Shown: positions 23,766 through 32,763, numbered from the stretch's first letter. The stretch is DNA of 46,198 nucleotides from Thermoplasmata archaeon (GCA_021809755.1 JAJZJZ010000007.1:1-46198), one strand, 5' to 3'. Notes: generated by a model from the letters alone, not told the origin. Numbers and translations are program-made.

Positions 23766-24902
23766 ATGAATCCTGCGGATGAAAAAGAGAGAGGAATAAA
23801 GAAGCTTAAACCCTTTGAGAAAAAGCTTCTTGGAATTTTAATTGCACTTGTTGTAATAGTTGCGGGCTTTGCAATATTCTACACAATTGAAAATAAAAAC
23901 CCTTCTGGAAAAACCCTTGTTATATGCACGTATGGAGGTCTTCTTTCATACGGTTCAAACAAGAACCAGACTTACAGCACAGTTTTTGGCACATTTGAAA
24001 AGGAGTATGGGGTCAACATAAAGATCGTAACTCCTTCCACCGGCTGCTTGCCTGCACTGGAATCTAGAAAAAATAATGAAATTGCAAACATCGTCATAGG
24101 GCTCACAAATCTCAATGGGATAAAGGCAGCTAACGATGGCCTGCTGGCCAAATATACTGCACCGGAGAATTACATAAATAATACTTTGATGCAGGAGATG
24201 GGATCAGCATCATCATATCTGACGCCATATGAATATTCATACCTTGGTATCGATTATAACAAGACAGGTCAGGTATCGGGACAGTTCAATCCAACATTCA
24301 GCGATCTGCTGACAAAGCAGAATGCTTCAAATCTTCTCATGGAGAATCCAACCACAAGCGACACCGGCGAAGCATTTTTGTTGTGGGAAATCTCATATTA
24401 TGAAAATGTTCTTCACCAAAACTGGACAACTTTCTGGTCTTCCATAAAGCAGTATGACGCAAATAATATCTACGATTCATGGAGCTCGGCATTCACGCAA
24501 TTTGAATCATCATCTCCTCAAACACTCCTTGTGAGTTATCTTACCGATCCTGCGTATAATGTATACTTTGGCTATGGAAATGATGTGAATTCAACAGTCA
24601 CACAATACGGTGGGAAGGAATATGGATGGAGGACAATATACAATATTGGGATAGTCAACGGAACAGGAAACCTTTCTCTTGAAGAGAAATTTGTAAATTA
24701 CTTTCTAAGTCCAACTGTTCAAAACGAGATTCCCACAAACGAATGGATGTATCCTGCAAATAATACCATAACAATGCCTCCATCGTATTCTGCGGCAATG
24801 AACCAGACATCAATAATACCTCTGAATAACTATATCTCTGCTCAGGAAATATATAACAACTCTGAAAGATGGATACTTCAATGGCAGAGCATAATGGAGT
24901 AG
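23766..24902 (+). CDS. thiB: Thiamine ABC transporter substrate-binding protein
   Basis: Extracytoplasmic receptor that delivers thiamine or a phosphate ester to the permease. 378 residues: a short charged N-terminus, one hydrophobic segment (~22-42) acting as uncleaved anchor or signal, and a periplasmic-binding-protein fold. Features shared with ThiB/TbpA are 'TLVICTYGGLL' after the anchor (~51), 'LTPYEYSYLGIDYNKTG' (~150), 'MENPTTSDTGEAFLLW' (~195) and 'IPTNEWMYPAN' near the end. First gene downstream of the TPP riboswitch, with a Shine-Dalgarno at good distance. The permease ATG comes 2 nt after its stop. The riboswitch makes thiamine the likely substrate. Confidence 0.9.
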   Translation: MNPADEKERGIKKLKPFEKKLLGILIALVVIVAGFAIFYTIENKNPSGKTLVICTYGGLLSYGSNKNQTYSTVFGTFEKEYGVNIKIVTPSTGCLPALESRKNNEIANIVIGLTNLNGIKAANDGLLAKYTAPENYINNTLMQEMGSASSYLTPYEYSYLGIDYNKTGQVSGQFNPTFSDLLTKQNASNLLMENPTTSDTGEAFLLWEISYYENVLHQNWTTFWSSIKQYDANNIYDSWSSAFTQFESSSPQTLLVSYLTDPAYNVYFGYGNDVNSTVTQYGGKEYGWRTIYNIGIVNGTGNLSLEEKFVNYFLSPTVQNEIPTNEWMYPANNTITMPPSYSAAMNQTSIIPLNNYISAQEIYNNSERWILQWQSIME

Positions 24903-24904
24903 TC

Positions 24905-26530
24905 ATGAAAAGTAATAATATCAAATGGTGGGCATTCTTATTTGCCCCATCGATTTTCCTTTTGCTTGTTATAGGTATTCCATTTATTTATGTGGTGGTA
25001 AATTTCTTCTCTCTCAATGAAATGTCAGCATTCTTCGGAAAAAGCAGCTTAGCCGTGCTCTCAAGACAGGCATTCATAAATTCATTTGCCCAGGGTATTG
25101 ATAGTGCGATACTATCACTAATCATAGGATTCCCGCTCGGGTTATTCATTGGAAGGTATGCAATGAGATATAGCAGGGTATTGAAATCATTCATAATCAT
25201 GCCATTCTTCATGCCATCAATCGTTATCGTTCTTGCATTTTTATCTCTATTTGGAAGAAGTTCGCCTTTGGTTGGAATGATTCCTTTATTGCATTATCTT
25301 TCCTCTGGATTCATTGGTATCATTGCAATAAACACATTCTTCAATGCCCCTCTTGTTGCCTTTCTCACATCATCAGGTATTGAAAAATCTCATCGTGGCA
25401 TTGAAGAGGCATCAATATTACTTGGAGCTGGAAGGGTTGACCGCTTTCTGAATATCTGGGGCAGAAACGGGATCAAGGGAGCACTTGGCGGAACTGTTCT
25501 CTCTTTTCTATATTCATTCTCAGGGTTCGCTGCGCCATTGATTATTGGCGGCCCTTCAAACTTTACAATTGAAACATGGATATATTTTGTTGTCAAGGAG
25601 GAGGGTTTTGTGCAGATAGGAGTATTATTTGGGTTGTTACAGTCTCTCTTCCTTGTAATCCCATTGATCATATATCTGTATATAATTTCAAGACAGATAC
25701 CGGTTGATGATGTTTCATATTACAGAAAGAACAGTGGTAATAAAAGAGGGGAATTGGCCTTCATTTTGGGAAGCCTCTATACGACCCTCTTCATAATAGG
25801 TGAATTTGTAGTCTTTGCATCAATAATAATATCATCATTTGACATTGGCTGGAATTCCAGTTTGAATATCAATTCATATAGTGATCTTTTTGGTAAAGTT
25901 TCATCCTCACTTGATATACCTGCATATCTTCCATTTATTAACACAATATTCTATGGGGTTACAACATCAATTATAGTTACGTCACTTGGCATATTATGGA
26001 TCACAGGAAGAAGAAGGCTAAATTCAAAAAACGACTCAGCATGGGATTTCATGCAATACTTATCTTTCATTATTCCTTCAATTATGATGGCTCTTTCAGT
26101 TTCCGTTCTATATGAATCCATCATTTCTCCGTCACTTTTGTGGGTACTCATAATAGGGGTGCAGAGTGCGGTTTCAATTCCCGTGGTGCTAAGGGTAATT
26201 TCAGGTGGCTTTTCAGAAATACCTTCAACACTGACAGACAGTTCAAAGATATTAGGAGGTTACCCACTTTTTGAGGTGGAACTACCTCTTGCGGGTTCAG
26301 CTCTTGCAACTGCATTGATGTTTGGTTTTGCCATAAGTCTGGGTGAATTTACCGCGACTAATTTCCTTTCCACAAACACTTTCATGCCTCTCAGCGTGGA
26401 AATATACTCATTACAATCGCTTAGGCTTGCATCAGCATCCTATGCTGCTGCATCAATTCTGATGGTCATGAGTTTTGTGTTTTTCTTTGCAATTCAAAAG
26501 GCAGGTGACAGATTCATTGGCATTCGTTGA
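24905..26530 (+). CDS. thiP: Thiamine ABC transporter permease (two fused halves)
   Basis: 541 residues from ATG 24905, 2 nt after the thiB stop; an in-frame upstream ATG at 24869 lies inside thiB and would add 12 residues. About 12 hydrophobic segments in two halves, the ThiP/FbpB arrangement. Each half has an EAA-type coupling loop: 'EEASILLGAGRVDRFLNIWGRNG' fragments around residue 170 and 'DSSKILGGYPLFEVELPLAG' around residue 455. These contact the ATPase. It forms with thiB and the downstream ATPase gene a full thiamine importer under riboswitch control. The end overlaps the ATPase gene by up to 26 nt. Confidence 0.9.
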   Translation: MKSNNIKWWAFLFAPSIFLLLVIGIPFIYVVVNFFSLNEMSAFFGKSSLAVLSRQAFINSFAQGIDSAILSLIIGFPLGLFIGRYAMRYSRVLKSFIIMPFFMPSIVIVLAFLSLFGRSSPLVGMIPLLHYLSSGFIGIIAINTFFNAPLVAFLTSSGIEKSHRGIEEASILLGAGRVDRFLNIWGRNGIKGALGGTVLSFLYSFSGFAAPLIIGGPSNFTIETWIYFVVKEEGFVQIGVLFGLLQSLFLVIPLIIYLYIISRQIPVDDVSYYRKNSGNKRGELAFILGSLYTTLFIIGEFVVFASIIISSFDIGWNSSLNINSYSDLFGKVSSSLDIPAYLPFINTIFYGVTTSIIVTSLGILWITGRRRLNSKNDSAWDFMQYLSFIIPSIMMALSVSVLYESIISPSLLWVLIIGVQSAVSIPVVLRVISGGFSEIPSTLTDSSKILGGYPLFEVELPLAGSALATALMFGFAISLGEFTATNFLSTNTFMPLSVEIYSLQSLRLASASYAAASILMVMSFVFFFAIQKAGDRFIGIR

Positions 26531-27467
26531 GATTAAAGACATTTCAAAGACATATTCCGATTTTTCACTAAAAAATATATCTCTTGAGGTGGAAAAGGGA
26601 AAAATACTCACATTAATGGGTGAAAGCGGTTCAGGGAAAACATCAATATTGCGAATAATTTCAGGGTTAGATACGCCAGATTCTGGAAAGATATTAATTT
26701 CTGGTAGAGACATTACCGAAATAAGAGCGGGTCAAAGAAATGTTGGTTTGATCTTTCAGGATCTTGCACTATTTCCACATATGACTGCATATGATAATAT
26801 CGCATATGGATTGAGATCATACCGGTATAAAGAAGGCATCATTGAGCAGATGGTAAGTAATATATCTGAGACACTCAGAATATCCTCTTTACTTGACAAA
26901 TATCCTGGAAACATATCCGGAGGTGAAAAACAGCGTGTTGCCATGGCGAGATCTCTGGTTATGAATCCAGATCTCCTTCTTATGGATGAACCTATAAGCG
27001 CTCTTGATCCGGGATTAAGAAATGATATAATGGTTGAAATTAAATCCATTTCCAGAAAGCTTGATCAGACCATAATATATGTTACGCACGATGTGAAGGA
27101 AGGGCTATTTCTTGGAGATTCAATCGCCTTTATTATGAGCGGTAAGGTTGTGAGGAGAGGAACACCAGAGGAGTTATGGAATAAACCGGAAAGTGAAAAT
27201 CTTGCAAGATTTCTTGGATTCAATATAATTACAATCAATGGGGAAAAAATAGCGGTTAGGCCAGAAGAGATAGAGATCGTAGAAAAGTCAGAGATAACTG
27301 GAAAACTTTTGGGATATGGATTTGAAGGCGCAGGTTATCGCTTTGATATCCAAATGGAAAACGGTGAAAAAGTAAAAGTTTTTTCAAAAGTAGTTCCAGA
27401 TAATATATTTCAAAATGAAGAAGTGTGCTTGAACTTGACACATAATTCTGAAAAGAAGTTAAAATAG
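26505..27467 (+). CDS. thiQ: Thiamine ABC transporter ATP-binding protein
   Basis: 320 residues if the GTG at 26505 is the start; a TTG at 26517 with 'ggcaggtg' before it is as plausible, and both lie within the end of the permease gene. Complete ABC ATPase: Walker A 'GESGSGKTS', Q-loop 'LIFQDLALFP', signature 'ISGGEKQRVAMARSL', Walker B 'LLLMDEP', D-loop 'SALD' and switch His in 'VTHDVKEG'. After residue ~225 there is a C-terminal extension with 'VRPEEIEIV', the TOBE-type domain seen in ATPases of the iron/thiamine/polyamine group. It powers the transporter; last gene of the riboswitch operon. Confidence 0.92.
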   Translation: MTDSLAFVEIKDISKTYSDFSLKNISLEVEKGKILTLMGESGSGKTSILRIISGLDTPDSGKILISGRDITEIRAGQRNVGLIFQDLALFPHMTAYDNIAYGLRSYRYKEGIIEQMVSNISETLRISSLLDKYPGNISGGEKQRVAMARSLVMNPDLLLMDEPISALDPGLRNDIMVEIKSISRKLDQTIIYVTHDVKEGLFLGDSIAFIMSGKVVRRGTPEELWNKPESENLARFLGFNIITINGEKIAVRPEEIEIVEKSEITGKLLGYGFEGAGYRFDIQMENGEKVKVFSKVVPDNIFQNEEVCLNLTHNSEKKLK

Positions 27468-27613
27468 AAATCAGAGATCTACAATTTGAATCTACATAAC
27501 TCCAGTTGAAGCACTGGTCCAATCTATAGAAGGAAATTAACTCAAATTAAACCTTAAAAAAGCGGAAAATACTCATTGGAAAGAATTTAATCTTGTTCAT
27601 AGACCAATGAAAA

Positions 27614-27623
27614 GATTATATGC
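27614..27623 (+). promoter_or_regulatory. TATA box of the giant pilin-like gene
   Basis: gattatatgc, centred 28 nt before ATG 27647; consistent with a leaderless transcript. Confidence 0.5.
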
Positions 27624-27646
27624 TTAATTTTGCTAAAGATTGATAC

Positions 27647-30541
27647 ATGAAACCAGTTAAAGATGATGAGGATTCTGCTGTAAGCGAAATTATTGGGGCA
27701 TTATTGCTATTTGCAATAGGTACCACTGTACTTACAGGATTCATTTTATGGTATGTTCCCTCTACAGGAATGACCAATGATCAGGGGTACCAATCAGCAA
27801 CCCAGAGCGCTTTTACAACACTTGATTCAAAAATACTTTCACCAAGTCTTGCTCCAGGTAGTGCCGTTTCCCAAAGTTTCCCTCTGGGAGTCAGTGGTGC
27901 ACCGCCATTTTCTTCTCCGACAGATTCCAGTTTGTGTTATTCTAATAATTTTACAGCATCAATGAAAGAAAATTATTCTTTGAACTACTATAATAGAATT
28001 GCTTATGTGAATAATACAATAGTTGCAAACGCCAATGCGACAAATTCAAACATATATAACAATATCTATGCCGACAATCAATTTGCTTACTCTGTCAGTT
28101 TTATTGAAAGTGGTTTAGCTCCTAACGGTTATTGGAGTGTTAGCATGGGCGGTAGAACAAAGAGTTCATCTTCAACCCTAATAAGCTTCTCTATGGCGCA
28201 GGGAACATATGGATACAAGATTTCTGGTTCAACAACACAATTGCTCAGTTCAAGGGATGGATCAGTGGTTGTTAACGATTCAAACGTTGTTATTGATGTG
28301 GAATTTTATAGTAGCTCATCTCTGTCAGGAATTATCGCTGAAAACAATGGAACAACTGGAGATCTAACACCAATAAACAGTCAAAATGTAATACCGTCAA
28401 CTGCAAGTAACGAAGTTATACCTGGAAGTGGGGTAGTTAATTACTGGCTTAATAAGACTCTGACGCTAAATTCGCTGGGGTATAATCAATATCCTAATGC
28501 TCATGCCCTTGGGGTTCAAGCATTTGAAGTGAATTCTTTGACGCCTATGACCTACTATATCTATTACTTGATGCAGAGTGATAATTATATTGATCAATAT
28601 TATGTAGGAAGTTGGAACGTTTATTCATATATAAGCAACACTTCTGCATTTGGTAAAAATATTACACCTATTAATAGCAGCGTTAGTGGAACTGGAAAAT
28701 CATTAGTGAACGAATATATTAAGATAAATATTCCAAAAATGGAGTTAAGTCCAGGTACATATTATATTAACTTTTTTGAAACTGTAAACAACAATACGCC
28801 ATTAAAGACTAATAGTGTTAAATATGTAAATAGTGGAATTCCCTGTAATTACCTTACTTATGGTGATAAAGGTTTCCTTGTTGATAATCTTTCTGGGCAA
28901 TGGGGATATGGTCCAACAGAACTTATTGGTACAATAAATACTATCAACTCAGAGTTTTCATTAGGAGTAGGATCTTCTGAAAGCTTTACAGCTTACTATT
29001 GGTTGGACGGTGGGACGTACGCTAGTAAACATTTAAATTACTCTGGTAATGACAATTTCTCAATAGTTCACGATTACATAACCACTAGTAGTGGAAATCC
29101 ATACGTCTTTGTCGTGGGATATAAATTGTCGGCAAGTACAACCATTCCTTATTATTTCAATCAAACAGGCCTCAATTTATCAACTAATTGGGGGGTTTCC
29201 ATAGATGGAGAGTTTGTAAATGGGACGGGAAATTCTATACTTTATAACCTTTCCGTTGGAAGATATCAGTTTTCTGTAAATTCCAGCGGTATCGATCTGC
29301 CAAACCCGTCAACCGGAATCATAAATGTTACGACCACTCCTTCAAAGAATGTAATGAATGTGGTATTCTCTAAACCGCGAGGAACGACCCCGGCATATTA
29401 CGGAATTACTAAACAGGCTTGTCAAGCGTTTATAGTTAAAAAACCAGATACTAAATTCAATTATGTTTCATTATATATGTTTAATTTTACAACACCTCCA
29501 TCCTCTTATAAATCTGGTTCTTACAATTATAACATAAATGTTACAGTTGAATCTGAACCAAGAAGTTCTGCCGTAATTTCAGAAACATATAAGATTCAGG
29601 ACACAGGATGGACCCAGATATTTTTCAACAAAACCTATAACCTCAGCGTTGGGACTTGGAGAGTTATCGTCACAGGTGAAGGAGGTTCTAATAACGTAAT
29701 AGATTGGGGATTTTCCACATCAGGAGGGTTTGATAATTATCTAGTCACTGATGCTTCTAATCTTTTGACGAGTCAGCTAAATGAAAATAAATCTTCAAAT
29801 ATTACATCTTTCGGCAATGGTATTATAACTCCGGTTTCCAATCAGGTGTTTATGTTTCAAGTAGGGTATTATAATTTATCCGTATCTAATGCTAAACAAA
29901 CAAGAACTATAATATTAAATTACAATGCTTCTGGAGAAATTCTATCAAATGGATTCACACAGTTCACATACCAAGCCGCTTTTGCCATTCAGGATGGGGC
30001 TTCATTGGAAGCTTCAGGTGGAGTAACATATGCAACGGTAAATCCACTTCCAATTCAGTTTACTGGGAATCCCGTTAGTAACGGTAACCCCACAAGCCTT
30101 GCTTTTAGCAGCTATATCTATAATATCGATGCAATTAATGGAATACCAACAAGTATTTCTGGTGATGGAAGTACCATCTTAACCATGTCCTTAGCGAATC
30201 GTTCGGCATTAAATTACACAGTTGGGAATAGTTACTATTTTGGTGTAGGGTCTCAAACTGAGCTAGTAAAGGTTGTTAATATAACTCTAAATAGTTTTAA
30301 TTATACTTTGACAAGTAATTTTGCCAAATATTGGGAGGATTCCTTTTACACTCAACTTCCACACGATAAAGGAAGCAGCACTAATTTCAATGTAACAATA
30401 AATACGTTTAATTTCTTCAAGGTCACATTGAGCAATGACAAACTCTTTTTCGGGATGACAACTAATGACACAAAAATCAATGGAATACCGTTATATTCAA
30501 TTTCAACCCTTTATGAGAACTTCTTGATAACACAGGTCTAA
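27647..30541 (+). CDS. Very large surface protein with an archaeal pilin-like N-terminus
   Basis: 964 residues. The N-terminus 'KDDEDSAVSEIIGALLLFAI', followed by a further hydrophobic stretch up to residue ~39, has the charged-then-hydrophobic layout of archaeal type IV pilins (class III signal peptide, Pilin_N-like). True pilins are only about 120-200 residues. The remainder is Asn/Ser/Thr/Tyr-rich with many N-x-S/T sequons. One 'FIESGLAPNGYWSVSMGG' beta-repeat starts near residue 147 and a weaker 'YYFNQTGLNLSTNWGVSIDG' copy near 499. No C-terminal anchor is seen, so the N-terminal helix is either the membrane anchor or the filament-forming helix. No pilus ATPase or platform gene is nearby. 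Role in adhesion or the envelope is inferred. Confidence 0.75.
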   Translation: MKPVKDDEDSAVSEIIGALLLFAIGTTVLTGFILWYVPSTGMTNDQGYQSATQSAFTTLDSKILSPSLAPGSAVSQSFPLGVSGAPPFSSPTDSSLCYSNNFTASMKENYSLNYYNRIAYVNNTIVANANATNSNIYNNIYADNQFAYSVSFIESGLAPNGYWSVSMGGRTKSSSSTLISFSMAQGTYGYKISGSTTQLLSSRDGSVVVNDSNVVIDVEFYSSSSLSGIIAENNGTTGDLTPINSQNVIPSTASNEVIPGSGVVNYWLNKTLTLNSLGYNQYPNAHALGVQAFEVNSLTPMTYYIYYLMQSDNYIDQYYVGSWNVYSYISNTSAFGKNITPINSSVSGTGKSLVNEYIKINIPKMELSPGTYYINFFETVNNNTPLKTNSVKYVNSGIPCNYLTYGDKGFLVDNLSGQWGYGPTELIGTINTINSEFSLGVGSSESFTAYYWLDGGTYASKHLNYSGNDNFSIVHDYITTSSGNPYVFVVGYKLSASTTIPYYFNQTGLNLSTNWGVSIDGEFVNGTGNSILYNLSVGRYQFSVNSSGIDLPNPSTGIINVTTTPSKNVMNVVFSKPRGTTPAYYGITKQACQAFIVKKPDTKFNYVSLYMFNFTTPPSSYKSGSYNYNINVTVESEPRSSAVISETYKIQDTGWTQIFFNKTYNLSVGTWRVIVTGEGGSNNVIDWGFSTSGGFDNYLVTDASNLLTSQLNENKSSNITSFGNGIITPVSNQVFMFQVGYYNLSVSNAKQTRTIILNYNASGEILSNGFTQFTYQAAFAIQDGASLEASGGVTYATVNPLPIQFTGNPVSNGNPTSLAFSSYIYNIDAINGIPTSISGDGSTILTMSLANRSALNYTVGNSYYFGVGSQTELVKVVNITLNSFNYTLTSNFAKYWEDSFYTQLPHDKGSSTNFNVTINTFNFFKVTLSNDKLFFGMTTNDTKINGIPLYSISTLYENFLITQV

Positions 30542-30628
30542 TCATTTCAGAAAATTTAAAAATCCTTTCCTTATTTTTCATTGGCAATATTGAATAAGTG
30601 TAGTTAAATCAGCCAAACTAAAGGAAAC

Positions 30629-30638
30629 CTATAAATAC
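30629..30638 (+). promoter_or_regulatory. TATA box of the 30659 gene
   Basis: cctataaata, centred 25 nt before ATG 30659; strong archaeal TATA box in leaderless position. Confidence 0.55.
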
Positions 30639-30658
30639 CGAAAATACGATGAACAAAT

Positions 30659-31156
30659 ATGGGTAACGAGGAACAGCAGGAGCAGGAAGAAATAGATACC
30701 CTAAAGGAAAATTTACTCAATAATCTAGTCAAATTGAAGCTCCGCATTATAAGAAAATATGATTTACTCTTATATTATTCATCATTATCAAATGTAAGAC
30801 TATTTCTTGAACAACTCATAATGCAGGAAAAGGTAGACATAGAGCTTTTGAAAAACGCGGAGACTACTTATTTATCCAAGCAAGATATTAAACGGATAAA
30901 GAAAAGTGATTATGAAGCTCTGGATCATTTAATTCAAACAGATTATGGCAATATAGATCCAAATAATCTTAAAGATATCCTTCAATGGGCAGTAAAGACC
31001 TGTGATGATCTTCATAAGATACTTGAGATTTCATCTCAGGATTATGATGACCCAGACATAAAAGGCATGCTCATGAGTCTCTCTATGAATGAACTGAAGA
31101 AGAAGACAAATCTCGTAAGAATATATGATGATTTAATTAACCAGAACTACTGGTAA
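30659..31156 (+). CDS. Small all-helical cytosolic protein, possibly ferritin-like, unknown
   Basis: 165 residues with no signal or membrane segment. The first ~20 residues are Glu/Gln-rich. The rest should be four or five helices. The pair 'LFLEQLIMQEKVDIELLKNAE' pieces (~50-70) and 'MLMSLSMNELKKKTNLVRIYDDLI' pieces (~137-160) have the spacing of rubrerythrin/ferritin-like helix bundles, but the E-x-x-H metal signatures are missing, so any such fold would be metal-free. That comparison is tentative. It has its own strong promoter and no operon partner. It opens the accessory segment that holds the transposase fragment and toxin-antitoxin genes. Confidence 0.6.
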   Translation: MGNEEQQEQEEIDTLKENLLNNLVKLKLRIIRKYDLLLYYSSLSNVRLFLEQLIMQEKVDIELLKNAETTYLSKQDIKRIKKSDYEALDHLIQTDYGNIDPNNLKDILQWAVKTCDDLHKILEISSQDYDDPDIKGMLMSLSMNELKKKTNLVRIYDDLINQNYW

Positions 31157-31270
31157 AGAATGTTAATTTCAAAATTTTAAATGATATTCAATATAAGAAT
31201 CATTTCTGATGATCAGACGTTATGGATGTAACTGAAGCATTGATGCCCACTATTCCATATCATTTCTAAC

Positions 31271-31284
31271 CTTAACTAGTTAAG
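31271..31284. repeat. Perfect 14-bp palindrome at the end of the transposase fragment
   Basis: cttaactagttaag reads the same on both strands and includes the stop codon of the transposase relic (TAA, minus strand). It may be a remnant of the insertion-sequence end or a transcription terminator element. Confidence 0.5.
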
Positions 31285-31661
31285 AATGTAGGCACATATT
31301 CTGATTTGATTGAGAACTTTTCAATGATATCCCGCTCCTTCTTTGTGATCTCTGTCATTATTTCCTTGCCGTTCTGCAATTTCACCTTTCTCACTTTGTG
31401 AAGTTCCAGAAGTATCTTTTCAATGGAATATCTGTTTGCCAGATCTGTTTTCTTCATCTCGGCAAGCATTGCGGATCGTATTGCCAGAGATACCATATTT
31501 ACGAACAGATTTCCTCTTAATGTTTCTAAACCATGAATCCTCAGAGGTTCAGCGCCAAGGAAACTCTTCGAAGAGAGAAACAACTTCTCAACAGAATCTC
31601 TTTTCCTGTACTGCATAAAAAGATCAGGGGAATCATATTCTCCGGTATGACCATTACTTTG
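31272..31661 (-). pseudogene. C-terminal fragment of an IS1634/IS4-type transposase
   Basis: The open stretch of ~130 codons begins right after an in-frame stop at 31662-31664. An ATG inside it (31616) is not the real start, because the conserved sequence extends upstream of it: 'YDSPDLFMQYRKRDSVEKLF'. The fragment contains the 'Y-R-x-R-D-x-V-E-K' motif with the last catalytic Glu of DDE transposases, then 'GLETLRGNLFVNM' and a lysine-rich helix 'VEK/IEKILLELHKVRKVKL'. These are typical of the C-terminal third of IS1634-like transposases. The remaining two thirds, including the first Asp residues, are missing, so it is inactive. It points to past insertion next to the vapBC locus. Confidence 0.75.
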
Positions 31662-31730
31662 TTAATATGTATAACATCTTGAATGTCTAATGGGCAATTT
31701 CCGCCATAGATCATTGAATATGATTTAAAT

Positions 31731-31746
31731 GTAATGAACACATTAC
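31731..31746 (+). promoter_or_regulatory. Inverted repeat before vapB, likely autoregulatory operator
   Basis: gtaatg-aaca-cattac, a perfect 6-bp inverted repeat ending 15 nt before the vapB ATG. AbrB-type antitoxins bind such repeats in their own promoters; 'aagga' just downstream can serve as Shine-Dalgarno. Confidence 0.45.
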
Positions 31747-31761
31747 CTAGTAGTAAGGAAA

Positions 31762-31992
31762 ATGATAGAGTTAGGAAAAGTCACGTCAAAAGGACAGATC
31801 ACAATCCCAAAGGAAGTAAGGAATATACTGGGTGTTTCAGGCGGGGATAAAATTCTCTTTGAGAAGAAAGATGGAGAAGTCGTAATCAAGAAGGTTCCAA
31901 CGAATAGCATATTATCAGTCTTGGATGAAGCCATACCTCTCAGGAAAGAAACTTCAGCCTTACTTAGGAGTATTAGAGATGAGTGGGATTAG
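31762..31992 (+). CDS. vapB: AbrB/SpoVT-type antitoxin
   Basis: 76 residues. The N-terminal ~45 are a swapped-hairpin AbrB DNA-binding domain: 'LGKVTSKGQITIPKEVRNIL', then 'GVSGGDKILFEKKDGEVVIKK'. The C-terminal ~30 residues ('LRKETSALLRSIRDEWD') should be the helical tail that wraps and inhibits the toxin. The stop overlaps the toxin gene by 14 nt, the usual coupling in type II toxin-antitoxin operons. It probably represses its own promoter through the repeat at 31731. It neutralises the PIN toxin encoded next. Confidence 0.9.
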   Translation: MIELGKVTSKGQITIPKEVRNILGVSGGDKILFEKKDGEVVIKKVPTNSILSVLDEAIPLRKETSALLRSIRDEWD

Positions 31993-32416
31993 AGTATGTA
32001 TAGACACAAACGTATTTCTTAATGTCCTCAACAAAGAAGAGACCCATTACCCCCACTCTAAGGAAGTTTTACTCTCTGTTGACAAAGGAATCTTGGAGGC
32101 CGTTATACCGGCACTTGTTATTTCTGAAGTCATGACCGGATTCTACCTGGATAAAAGGAACTCTGATGCTGAACATTTTCTCTCTGCAATCATTACAGAT
32201 AAACGTAACGTAATAGCCCCTCTTAACTTAGATATCGCAGTCTCCTCAGCGAAGGTAAAAGCTTGTACAGGGTTGAAACTGCCGGATTCTATCATCCTAG
32301 CAACAGCTATCAAAACTCGGGCTAAATTTTTAGTATCAAATGACAATAGATTTCCTGAATCTTATGAAGGAGTCAGAATAGTTAAGTCGAGGGAGTTGAT
32401 AGAGATATTGGAATAA
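31979..32416 (+). CDS. vapC: VapC-type PIN-domain toxin ribonuclease
   Basis: 145 residues from ATG 31979; the frame is open further upstream, but that would lie deep in the antitoxin gene. PIN-domain acidic residues are in place: Asp in 'VCIDTNVFLNVL' (residue 8), Glu in 'ALVISEVMTG' (~45), Asp in 'LKLPDSIILATAI' (~104) and Asp/Asn in 'LVSNDNRFPE' (~122). It should be a Mg2+-dependent endoribonuclease that cuts tRNA or rRNA when freed from VapB. The full set of acidic residues means the toxin is likely active. Confidence 0.9.
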   Translation: MSGIRVCIDTNVFLNVLNKEETHYPHSKEVLLSVDKGILEAVIPALVISEVMTGFYLDKRNSDAEHFLSAIITDKRNVIAPLNLDIAVSSAKVKACTGLKLPDSIILATAIKTRAKFLVSNDNRFPESYEGVRIVKSRELIEILE

Positions 32417-32763
32417 TTCGGGTAGCCTCAACAAACATCATTAATTGTATTTTTCAGGTCGGATTGAGTTGCACAATTAAATCTTGTATCCACTTAAAAT
32501 TATTTAATTGGCCCCTACCTATTTTTTAAGTAACAATTTTCGGGATGTCTTAGGGCAAGTTTTATATTAAAAAAATCCTGATCCTATAAGCATAGTTTAC
32601 TCCGAAAAACTTTGCTTATGACTTCTAATTCACCAAATCCATGCGGTTTTAATTTGCGCAGTTTTACCTTAAAACATAATCGATAGTTTCGATTACGAAG
32701 GTGTACCAACATTTCATAAATCGAAATTAGTTATATAGTTATTTAGTATTATGAAATTAAGAA
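32417..32763. other. Intergenic region with two hairpins and the promoter of the HTH/NTase pair
   Basis: No gene seen. At 32586-32619 a 34-nt hairpin has arms ataagca-t-agttt and aaact-t-tgcttat (12 pairs, one T-T mismatch) and an 8-nt loop. At 32677-32695 a second inverted repeat, taatcga-tagtt-tcgatta, occurs. A TATA box ttatatagtt (32731-32740) is centred 29 nt before ATG 32764. The second repeat is ~35 nt upstream of this box and could be an operator. Confidence 0.5.

Noticed and set aside
24869-24904. Upstream ATG for the thiamine permease
   Set aside because: It lies inside the end of the binding-protein gene; the ATG at 24905, 2 nt after that stop, gives the normal N-terminus.
31200-31265. 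Possible box C/D sRNA (tgatgat ... ctga ... ttgatg)
   Set aside because: The C-box-like part lacks the leading purine and no final CTGA box with a matching end is found at the right distance.
31541-31741. 66-residue minus-strand frame before the transposase fragment
   Set aside because: It overlaps the real transposase frame in another register and resembles nothing; the conserved YDSPDLF sequence is in the other frame.
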